From Labilithrix luteola (GTDB lineage Bacteria > Myxococcota_A > Polyangia > Polyangiales > Polyangiaceae): a DNA stretch of 13,258 bases. The notes beneath the pieces are model-generated. The model saw only the letters and a list, made by a program, of their open reading frames with translations. It was not told the origin of the DNA and searched no databases. The stretch covers positions 1 to 13,258 of the forward strand of contig JAMFST010000877.1 in the NCBI GenBank assembly GCA_026225435.1, in the 5' to 3' direction. Shown here piece after piece: positions 5,310-11,792 of the stretch (positions within the stretch are counted from its first letter, which is position 1; each line of letters starts with the position of its first letter). Both the position numbers and the translations under genes were made by a program.

Positions 5310-7108
5310 CAGGGCAGGAAACGCGCGACGATCCAGTCGTTGTCGCCGGCGGTCATCTGGCCGTAGCCGACCACCCAGACGCGCCCCTTCGAGTCGACGG
5401 CGACGCGGGTGGCCGCGCTCGGCGAGAAGGTCTGCCCGTCCGGGAACGAGTCGACGAAGGTGGTGTCGAGCACGCCGGCCGAGGTGAAGCGCAGGAGGTT
5501 GAGCGAGGTGCCCGCCGCGCCGGCGACGAGGATGCCGTCGGCCGAGTCGACGGCGACGTCGTTCGCGCTGCCGGTGTCGGTCGTGGCCATGCCGGCGGCG
5601 CCGAAGGTGGTGTCGACCGCGCCGGCGGCGGAGAAGGCGACCAGCGCCGAGCTGCCGGCGACCGGGGTGCCGGCGACGACCACGCGCCCGGTGGACTGCG
5701 CCGCGGCGCGCGCGTCGCCGGTGAAGACCGTGCCGGTGAACGTGGAGCTGGCGAAGCCGTCGGTGACCGCGGCGTAGGTGGTGTCGAAGTGGGCCGACCC
5801 GGAGCCGCTGCGGCCGAGCGAGAGCGTGTCGAGGCCGCCGCCGGAGACGCTGGCGGAGAAGGCAGGGAGCCACAGGGCGTTGGCGCCGTCCGCGGTGAAG
5901 CCGCCGACGACCAGCGAGGTCCCGATGCTCGCGGTGCTCTCGTTGGAGAAGACGCCGGCGGTGGTGAAGCCGGCGAGGAGCCCGACGCTGGACGCGCCCA
6001 CCGTGCGCGAGCCGCCGACGACCAGGGTGCCACCGAGGTCCGCGACGCCGCGGATGGAGTCGGTGCCGCCGCCGCTGTCGATGTAGACGTAGCCGTTGCC
6101 GGCGGCGAAGCCGGTGTCGAGCTGGCCGGCGGAGGTGAAGGCCGCCACCAGGGTGCTGGCGGTGCCTGGCTGGGTGGTGGTGCCGCCGACGTAGATCTCG
6201 TCCCCGGTCGCCACGGTCAGGGCGTTGCCCTGGGTGCCGGTGGGGGTGGCGAGGCGCGCGAACCCGGCGGTGCCGAAGGCGGTGTCGAGCGCGCCGACCT
6301 CGGTCAGGCGGACGACCACGGCCTCGGCAGGCGTCGCTCCCACGTTTTGAGTGCCGACGATGATGGCTCGACCGGTGCTGTCGAAGGCGATGCCGTTGGG
6401 GACGTCGCTGCCGCCGCTGACGTGGATGACCAGCGTGCCCATCGTGCCGAAGGTGGTGTCGATTCCGCCGTTGGTCCCTTCCACGGTGAGCGCGAAGGGG
6501 GCGGTGACCGTGCCGGCTGGGAGCGGGGCCGGCCCGGCGTCGACCGGAGCAGCGGCGGCGGCGTCACCCGCGTCCCCACCGTCGGTCATGCCCGCGTCGG
6601 CGGTGCCCGCTCCGCTATCGGTGGTGACCGCGGTGCGGCCGGCCTCGATGGCGGCGACGGTGAGGTTGTCGAGACCGGCGAGCGAGGCGAGCCCCACGTG
6701 CAGCGTGAGCGTCCCGCTGGCGGTCCCCGCGGGGATGCGGAGCGCGTCGACGGTGATGCCGCCGGGCGGAGACACCAGGTACACGTCGACCGGCACGACC
6801 GGCACGTTCCCCAGCTGGACGGCGATCTGCACCATGTCGCCGCGCGACAGGCTGACGGAGGTGGGCGAGAGGGTCAGCGAGCCGAGGCCCATGTCGGCGT
6901 CGGAGCTCACGGACCCGTCGTCGCCGAAGCCACCGTCGTCGCCGATGCAGCCGGCGCTGCTGCAGCTGGCGTCGGGCTTCGACGTCGTCGTGTCGTCGCC
7001 GAGGGAGAAGTCGCCGAGGATGGACGTGCAGGAGACGAGCGCCAGCCCGGTGACCGCGGAGGCGGCGAGCGGGAAGACGGCGAGTCGCTTGGCGGAAGAC
7101 GTGCGCAT
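5309..7108 (-). CDS. Delta-60-repeat lipoprotein
   Basis: This is a predicted surface or periplasmic lipoprotein of 599 residues. The N-terminus has basic residues, a hydrophobic stretch and the lipobox LVSC with C27 as the lipidated residue. A disordered Asp/Gly/Ser-rich linker (about 28-75) follows, then an all-beta Ig-like segment (about 76-158), and a second DAG-rich linker (about 162-200). The rest consists of repeats of about 56-60 residues marked by GGIDTTFG (214), GALDTAFG (272), GQLDTGF (328), degenerate copies near 385 and 440, GAVDTTFG (496) and GVLDTTF (545). Each repeat carries strands like RAIIVGT or VVVAGT. This is the delta-60 repeat type, expanded in myxobacteria and probably forming a beta-propeller-like domain of unknown role. 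The ATG at 7108 is chosen because it overlaps the preceding gene's TGA as TGATG; an in-frame GTG lies 12 bases upstream. Confidence 0.85.
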   Translation of the reverse strand: MRTSSAKRLAVFPLAASAVTGLALVSCTSILGDFSLGDDTTTSKPDASCSSAGCIGDDGGFGDDGSVSSDADMGLGSLTLSPTSVSLSRGDMVQIAVQLGNVPVVPVDVYLVSPPGGITVDALRIPAGTASGTLTLHVGLASLAGLDNLTVAAIEAGRTAVTTDSGAGTADAGMTDGGDAGDAAAAAPVDAGPAPLPAGTVTAPFALTVEGTNGGIDTTFGTMGTLVIHVSGGSDVPNGIAFDSTGRAIIVGTQNVGATPAEAVVVRLTEVGALDTAFGTAGFARLATPTGTQGNALTVATGDEIYVGGTTTQPGTASTLVAAFTSAGQLDTGFAAGNGYVYIDSGGGTDSIRGVADLGGTLVVGGSRTVGASSVGLLAGFTTAGVFSNESTASIGTSLVVGGFTADGANALWLPAFSASVSGGGLDTLSLGRSGSGSAHFDTTYAAVTDGFASSTFTGTVFTGDARAAAQSTGRVVVAGTPVAGSSALVAFSAAGAVDTTFGAAGMATTDTGSANDVAVDSADGILVAGAAGTSLNLLRFTSAGVLDTTFVDSFPDGQTFSPSAATRVAVDSKGRVWVVGYGQMTAGDNDWIVARFLP

Positions 7109-8154
7109 CAGAAGGTCCACTCCCCTGCCGTGCCCAGGAGCCCCGGCGCCAGCAGCGGCTGGATACGGATCCGCCCGTTCGCCGCGCTGCCCGCGGGCTT
7201 CTCGCCCGTCTCGGCGGCAGGACCGTCGTGGGTCGGCAAGAGCACCAGCACGAGCCCCCCCGCGGCGAGCACCCCGCCGGCGATGAAGCCGACCGTCGAG
7301 AGGGTCCCCAGCGTGTGGTAGCTCGACAGATCGCTCGACTCGCTCTGCGGGCAGACGCCGTTGGGGCAGTCGCTCGAGAGCGTGGAGTGCTTCTTGGCCG
7401 CCAGCGCCCCGGTCACGCCGCCGAAGGCGAGCCCCGCGACACCGACCCCCAGGACCACCCAGCCGGCGGTGCGCCGCGCGTGCCCTCCGCTCGACGCGCC
7501 GCCCGCGCCGGCCTCACCCTGCGCCAGCGAGGTGCGGCTGCTCGCGTTCACGGGCGCGCCGTGGAAGGTCAAGGTGACCGTCTGCGCGACCCCTTCGCTC
7601 GCCTTGAAGGGGGCCTCCACCGTCTCGAGCCCGGGCGCCTCGGCGCGGGCGAAGTGGTTCCCCGGATCGACCGGGTGCTGCGTCGACCAGTCGGTGATGA
7701 CCTCGCCGTCGATCGAGGCGGTCACCTTGGCCGGGTCGACCCCCTTCACCACCAGGGTGACGTACGGGAGGCTCATGGCGAGCGCCGCCTCCTCCTTCAC
7801 CGCGCCGGGAGGCGGGTGGACGATGTTCTTGCCGTGCCCGTCGTGCAGCACAGAAATGTACATCTGTTCGGCGGCGGCGAGCTGCCCGAGGCCGACGAGC
7901 GCGCGCGCCTCTCCCAGCCTCGCCACGGGCGACGGCTGCGCGTCGTCGGAAGCGCGGTACTTGCCGAGCGCGGTGGAGAAGTCCTTCTTCTTCAGCGCGC
8001 GCTCCCCCTCGGTCAGCAGCTGGTGGGCCACCTTCGCGGAGCCCTTGCCGGGCGGTGCCGCCGAGGCACGAGATGCCGACGAGGACACCGCGGCGACGAG
8101 CGCGCCAGCCACGAGGAGAGAGGAGAGTCGGGGCGACCGGGTCACCGCTCGCAT
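7108..8154 (-). CDS. TPR/PEGA-like envelope protein with signal peptide and two TM segments
   Basis: This 348-residue exported protein is of a type common in Polyangia. A signal peptide (MRAVTRSPRLSSLLVAGALV...) ends near ASRASA|APPG (about 32). A TPR-like helical region (about 37-105) follows: LLTEGERALKKKDFSTALGKY and RLGEARALVGLGQLAAAEQMY. A beta-rich PEGA-like part with VTASIDGEVI and HFARAEAPGLETVEAPF (about 130-195) comes next. A Gly/Ser linker leads to two hydrophobic segments (about 230-253 and 283-306). Between them lies a short loop with the Cys pair DCPNGVCPQ (263 and 268) that could form a disulfide. The function is unknown. ATG at 8154 is preferred over a TTG 24 bases upstream because it gives a standard signal peptide. 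Its stop overlaps the next gene's ATG (TGATG), so the pair is probably co-translated. Confidence 0.8.
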   Translation of the reverse strand: MRAVTRSPRLSSLLVAGALVAAVSSSASRASAAPPGKGSAKVAHQLLTEGERALKKKDFSTALGKYRASDDAQPSPVARLGEARALVGLGQLAAAEQMYISVLHDGHGKNIVHPPPGAVKEEAALAMSLPYVTLVVKGVDPAKVTASIDGEVITDWSTQHPVDPGNHFARAEAPGLETVEAPFKASEGVAQTVTLTFHGAPVNASSRTSLAQGEAGAGGASSGGHARRTAGWVVLGVGVAGLAFGGVTGALAAKKHSTLSSDCPNGVCPQSESSDLSSYHTLGTLSTVGFIAGGVLAAGGLVLVLLPTHDGPAAETGEKPAGSAANGRIRIQPLLAPGLLGTAGEWTF

Positions 8155-8191
8155 TGGAGCGGAACAACCGGCCGGCAAGCAAGCACGGACG

Positions 8192-8659
8192 TCACCCGTT
8201 CACGCTCATCACGCGGGTGAGTCGCATCATCAGGGCGGGGTGAAACGCCGCACCGTACGAGTGGAAGGTTCCGTCGCGCATGCCGCTCCAGACCGTCCGC
8301 AGCGCCTCGATCTGCCCCTTGTCCCGCAGATCGCGCAGGCCGGGGAGCGGCAAGCCGAGCGGCCGGGTGATGGGGAGGTTGGAGAGCGCCAGGATGACGT
8401 CCGATCCGGCGCGCACCGTGACGTCGGGAACCCCGAAGATTCCGTCATGGATCTTCAGCGATCCGCGCGCGAACACCAGCGTGAGCGCGACCTCGGCGTC
8501 CTCGGCGACGATGGCCACGGCGCCGTGGAGCGCCTGGAAGTCGCGCTTCTTGCGCGGCTTGGCCTCGAGGTTCTGCTTCACCAGATCGCCGAGCATCACG
8601 GCGAGCCCGTTGTTCTCCGCGCCGGGGGCGAGGGAGATGTCGATGTCGGGATGTTTCAC
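8192..8659 (-). CDS. Small uncharacterised protein, possibly SCP2-like fold
   Basis: This is a 155-residue soluble protein without signal peptide or membrane segment. The middle reads as alternating beta strands: GAVAIVAEDAEVALTLVF (about 46-63), GSLKIHDG (66-73) and PDVTVRAGSDVILALSNL (78-95). The pattern of strand, strand, 'LxF..G.L.I.DG...PDVTV' and a following helix resembles SCP2 (sterol carrier/lipid-binding) domains, but the match is by eye and weak. The C-terminal third is helical with basic residues. The start is a GTG whose last two bases lie in the TGA stop of the upstream M16 gene (GTGA, 4-bp overlap), which implies translational coupling. It may handle a lipid or act as a cytoplasmic partner of the exported protease pair; that is inference. 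Confidence 0.65.
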   Translation of the reverse strand: MKHPDIDISLAPGAENNGLAVMLGDLVKQNLEAKPRKKRDFQALHGAVAIVAEDAEVALTLVFARGSLKIHDGIFGVPDVTVRAGSDVILALSNLPITRPLGLPLPGLRDLRDKGQIEALRTVWSGMRDGTFHSYGAAFHPALMMRLTRVMSVNG

Positions 8660-10221
8660 GGGTGCTTTGCGCTTTCTTTCTTCGTCGCGTTCCTCGTCGC
8701 GTTCGTGAGCGCAGGTGCAGCGACCGCGTTGCCGTCCACGTCACGCAGCTCCGGCTCGCCGAAGCCGGCGGCGAGGAGCTGCGGGCGCACCGTCGCTGCG
8801 GGGCCGACGACCAGGAGGAAGCCCGCGTTGGGATCGAAGTCACGCGCGGCCACGCCGGCGAGCTCCTTCTTGGTCGCCGAGTCGCGCTTGATGCTCGCGT
8901 CCCCCTCGTAGGTCGGCGCCAGCCCGAGCATCGCGTCGCGCGTGAGGCGGAACGTGGCCCCCTCGTTGGTGCCGTACAGATCGACCAGCTCGCGCCGCGC
9001 GAGGCGCTGCGAGATGGACGCCTCCTCGTCGGTCGGACCGGACGCGGAGAAGGTCTGCATGTCGGTGAGGAGCGCCTTGGCGGCGTCGCCGGTGTGCTCG
9101 GTGACGACCGCGGCGAAGGCGGCGATGCTGCCCGGGTGCTTGGTCAGGGTGACCGCCGAGTGCGCGCCGTAGCTCCAGCCGTGCTCCTCGCGCAGATCCT
9201 CGTTGAGGCGGGAGATGAAGCTGCCGCCGAGGACGACGTTGACCCGGCTGGCGACCGGCGCGTCGACGTCACCGGCCGACAGGCCGGGGCGCACCAGCGC
9301 GATCACCGACTGCGGCGCCTCGTCGCGGTTCACCAGGATCACCTTGGCGTGCGACGGCAACGCCGCGGGCGCGGTCACCGGCGTGGGCGCCGGCCCCTTG
9401 GCCGTCCACCCCTCGAAGCTCCTGGTCAGGAGCGCCTCCAGATCGGCGCGCTTCACGTCCCCGACCACCACGGCCACCGCGTGCTCCGGCCGCCACGCCT
9501 GGCCGTAGAAGGCGCGCACGTCGCCGAGACCGACCCTGGCCGCCGAGGCGAGCGTCCCCTCGATGGGATGCCCGTACGGATGATCGTCGCCGTAGAGAGT
9601 GACCTGCTGCACCACGTCGGCCACCTCCTCGGCGTCGGAGGCGCGGTTCTTCAGGTTGTTGATCCACAGATCGTGGACCCGCTTCCACTCCGTCGCCTCG
9701 AAGCGCGGGTGCACCACCGCCTCGCCAAGCAGCGCGAGCGAGGCACCGAAGTTCTTCGAGAGCACGGTGAGACCGGCGTAGCTGTAATCGAAGGTCGCGC
9801 CGGTGTGCATGCGCGCACCGAGCGTGTCGACGGCGGCGGCGAACTCCAGCGGGCCGAGCTTCCCTGCCCCCTCGTCGAGCATGTTCGCCGTCTGCAGCGC
9901 CAGGCCTCCGCGCCCCTTGGGATCGGCCGACGAGCCGCGCGGCACGGCCAGCGAGAGCGACACCATGGGCGCGTCGTGACGCTCGACCAGCCAGACGGTC
10001 AAGCCGTCGGCCAGCTTGAAGACCACCGGGCTCGGCGGCGCGTAGGGGGAAGGCGCGGGTACCTCCGGTCGCGGGCCGAGCGGATCGGCCGGAGCGGCGG
10101 GAGGAGGCGGCGGGGCGGCGGCGGCGGTCTGCGGAGGCGGCACCGGCTGCGCGCAGCTGGCGAGCGCGGCGAGCGAGACGAGGGCCGCCAGCGGAAGCAG
10201 GGAACGAAGAAGCGAGCTCAC
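8656..10221 (-). CDS. M16-family pseudo-protease subunit, lipoprotein
   Basis: This 521-residue protein has two M16 half-domains but no protease active site. The lipobox LASC (C23) is followed by a Pro/Ala-rich tether (about 24-65), so it is probably anchored in the outer membrane. The first half aligns with the upstream M16 gene. In the zinc-motif region, however, it reads GLALQTANML (106-115), replacing the two His with L109 and N113 and the Glu with A112; the distal Glu position is N188. Conserved structural landmarks remain, such as LYGDDHPYGHPIEG (209-222). The second half keeps GGSFISRLNEDLREEHGWSYG (332-352), including R344 and Y351 seven residues apart, the pair that grips substrate in M16 enzymes. 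The GTG start overlaps the stop of the catalytic partner by 4 bp (GTGA). The likely role is the substrate-binding half of a heterodimer. Confidence 0.9.
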   Translation of the reverse strand: MSSLLRSLLPLAALVSLAALASCAQPVPPPQTAAAAPPPPPAAPADPLGPRPEVPAPSPYAPPSPVVFKLADGLTVWLVERHDAPMVSLSLAVPRGSSADPKGRGGLALQTANMLDEGAGKLGPLEFAAAVDTLGARMHTGATFDYSYAGLTVLSKNFGASLALLGEAVVHPRFEATEWKRVHDLWINNLKNRASDAEEVADVVQQVTLYGDDHPYGHPIEGTLASAARVGLGDVRAFYGQAWRPEHAVAVVVGDVKRADLEALLTRSFEGWTAKGPAPTPVTAPAALPSHAKVILVNRDEAPQSVIALVRPGLSAGDVDAPVASRVNVVLGGSFISRLNEDLREEHGWSYGAHSAVTLTKHPGSIAAFAAVVTEHTGDAAKALLTDMQTFSASGPTDEEASISQRLARRELVDLYGTNEGATFRLTRDAMLGLAPTYEGDASIKRDSATKKELAGVAARDFDPNAGFLLVVGPAATVRPQLLAAGFGEPELRDVDGNAVAAPALTNATRNATKKESAKHP

Positions 10222-11687
10222 TTGGCACCTCCCGCGGCGGGGGCGGACGCAGGTGCGACCGGTGCTCCCGGCGCCGGCTCGGGCTCGGGCACCACGCGGA
10301 GGACGACGCGCTTGTTCAGATCAATCGTCGTCGTCGCGGCCTTCTGCACCGAGTCGACGGTGGCGTCGCGGAAGCGGGCCAGATCGGTCGGCAGGTAGCC
10401 CGGGTTGCCGGTGGTCATCTGGTAGACGGCGAGGGTCATCGCCCGCCCGAGGAGCCGTTCGAGCTCGTCGACCATGCCCATCTCGTTCTCGTTCTTGGCG
10501 CGCACCAGCTCGGCCTCGCTGATGCTCGCCGGCTTGCTCTTCGCGCCGCCGCCGGTGGTGGCGCGCGCGAGCTCCGCGTCGATGGCCGCTTCCAGCTTGT
10601 CGAGCGACACGCCCGGACGCGCGAGCACGGTCACGGTGAACTGCGAGCCGAGCTGGCTCGGGTCCTGCGACACGGTGACCGTCTGCGCCAGCTTCTGCTC
10701 GTACACCAGCGACTTGTACAGGCGGCTCTCCTTGCCGCTCGCCAGGACGTGGGCGAAGAGCGATAGCTCGGCGTCCCCCGGGGCGAAGCGCTTCGGCGAC
10801 TGCCAGGCCATGACGATCTCGGGCAGCTCGACCCGGTCGGGGATGGTCTCGCGGACCACCTTGGTGAGCGTGCTCTTGCTGTCGTCGAAGCCGGGCGCGC
10901 CCGGATCGGCCGGCGTCCCCTTGGTCGGGATGGCGCCGAAGTCGCGCTGGATCAGCGGCAGGAGCTGCGCCGGGTCGAAGTCACCGGCGACCACCAGGGT
11001 CGCGTTGGAGGGGTCGTACCAGGTGCTGAAGAACTGCTTCACGTCGTCGACGCTGGCCGCGTTGAGATCCTCCGGCGAGCCGATGACGGGGTGATGGTAG
11101 GGGTGCCCGTCGTTGTACAGGAGCTCCGGCAGGCGCAGCTCCACCTTGCCGTAGGGCTGGTTCTCGTGGCTCTGACGGCGCTCGTTGAGCACCACGTCGC
11201 GCTGGGCGTCGAGCTTCGCCTTGGTCATCAGCTGGCCCAGATCGCGCAGGCGATCCGCCTCCAGCCAGAGGAGCAGCGGGAGCGCCGTGGGGGGCCCCTC
11301 GTCGTAGTAGTCGGTGATGTCGGAGGTGGTGAAGGCGTTGTTCTCGCCGCCCGCCGCGCTCATCCACAGGTCGAACATCTTGGTGGGGGCGCGGCGCGTG
11401 CCCATGAACATGAGGTGCTCGAAGAGGTGCGCGAAGCCGGTGCGGTGCGGCTGCTCCATGCGCGAGCCGGTGCGGAAGCCGACGTTCACCACCACCTGGG
11501 GGAGCGCGTGATCCTCGTGCAGGATCACGGTCATGCCGTTGGCCAGGGTGCTCTTCGTGAACGGCAGGGGCGGCGTGTCGTCGGCGCGGGCGGTGCCGGC
11601 CGCCACGGTCGCCAGAGCCGCTGCGAGGCTCGAAGTGAGGGCAATTCCTCGACAAAACCGCGCGGAGCGGGAGAGCGACAGTCGCAT
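10218..11687 (-). CDS. M16-family zinc metallopeptidase, catalytic subunit, exported
   Basis: This is an insulinase-like peptidase of 489 residues. The signal peptide (MRLSLSRSARFCRG, then a hydrophobic core) ends near TARA|DDTPP (about 35). The inverted zinc motif HLFEH (87-91) gives H87 and H91 as metal ligands and E90 as general base. E169 in VVLNERRQ, 77 residues after H91, is the third ligand. LLYNDGHPYHHPVIGSPEDL (about 189-208) and the second half-domain (about 275-465) are typical. The equivalent of the R/Y substrate clamp is missing: in SRLYKSLVYEQKLAQTV the positions are V328 and Q335. The C-terminus is a Pro/Ala tail (about 468-489). The frame stays open for another 1.45 kb upstream, but that part is antisense to the helicase; the ATG at 11687 is chosen because it starts the signal peptide. 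It is the first gene of the five-gene unit. Confidence 0.93.
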   Translation of the reverse strand: MRLSLSRSARFCRGIALTSSLAAALATVAAGTARADDTPPLPFTKSTLANGMTVILHEDHALPQVVVNVGFRTGSRMEQPHRTGFAHLFEHLMFMGTRRAPTKMFDLWMSAAGGENNAFTTSDITDYYDEGPPTALPLLLWLEADRLRDLGQLMTKAKLDAQRDVVLNERRQSHENQPYGKVELRLPELLYNDGHPYHHPVIGSPEDLNAASVDDVKQFFSTWYDPSNATLVVAGDFDPAQLLPLIQRDFGAIPTKGTPADPGAPGFDDSKSTLTKVVRETIPDRVELPEIVMAWQSPKRFAPGDAELSLFAHVLASGKESRLYKSLVYEQKLAQTVTVSQDPSQLGSQFTVTVLARPGVSLDKLEAAIDAELARATTGGGAKSKPASISEAELVRAKNENEMGMVDELERLLGRAMTLAVYQMTTGNPGYLPTDLARFRDATVDSVQKAATTTIDLNKRVVLRVVPEPEPAPGAPVAPASAPAAGGAK

Positions 11688-11694
11688 GTGGGCG

Positions 11695-11700
11695 CTTATA
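11695..11700 (-). promoter_or_regulatory. -10-like TATAAG box at the M16 protease start
   Basis: The minus strand reads TATAAG (5 of 6 to the -10 consensus) in otherwise very GC-rich DNA, with exactly 7 bases between it and the ATG of the M16 catalytic subunit. The predicted transcription start would fall at or next to the ATG, giving a leaderless mRNA. No good -35 lies 16-18 bases upstream; the closest resemblance, TTTCCA (complement of 11723-11728), is 22 bases away. Confidence 0.35.
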
Positions 11701-11702
11701 CC

Positions 11703-11718
11703 GCAGGTGGCGACCTGC
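11703..11718. promoter_or_regulatory. 16-nt perfect dyad, candidate operator
   Basis: GCAGGT-GGCG-ACCTGC is a perfect 6-bp inverted repeat with a 4-base centre. It sits just upstream of the TATAAG box of the M16 gene and about 75 bases before the helicase start, in the divergent gap. Its position suits a regulator binding site that blocks or activates the protease promoter. No transcription factor is assigned, and a 6-bp arm can occur by chance. Confidence 0.35.
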
Positions 11719-11768
11719 TCGGTGGAAAGGCGCGCCGGCACGTCGAGCGATACGCCGGGCGGCTCTTG

Positions 11769-11777
11769 CATTATAGG
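11769..11777 (+). promoter_or_regulatory. AT-rich -10-like element before the helicase gene
   Basis: CATTATAGG is the only AT-rich patch in the 80 bases before the DEAD-box helicase ATG at 11793. CATTAT or TATAGG could serve as a -10 (each 4 of 6). No convincing -35 is found at 17 bases. The leader would be short (about 9-12 bases) and no Shine-Dalgarno is visible before the ATG (GTTGAACACTC). The element is tentative. Confidence 0.25.
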
Positions 11778-11792
11778 CCCCGTTGAACACTC

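Noticed and set aside
5789..7321. 510-codon plus-strand open frame antisense to the delta-60 lipoprotein
   Set aside because: Gly/Arg/Ala-rich shadow frame caused by high GC; the minus-strand frame has a lipobox and regular repeats.
8168..8175. CCGGCCGG palindrome between the SCP2-like and TPR genes, considered as terminator
   Set aside because: Only 8 bases with no loop or U-tract; expected by chance in GC-rich DNA.
8662..10398. 578-codon plus-strand open frame antisense to the M16 pseudo-subunit
   Set aside because: Composition is Arg/Gly/Ala/His-rich without domain signs, and the M16 frame is certain.
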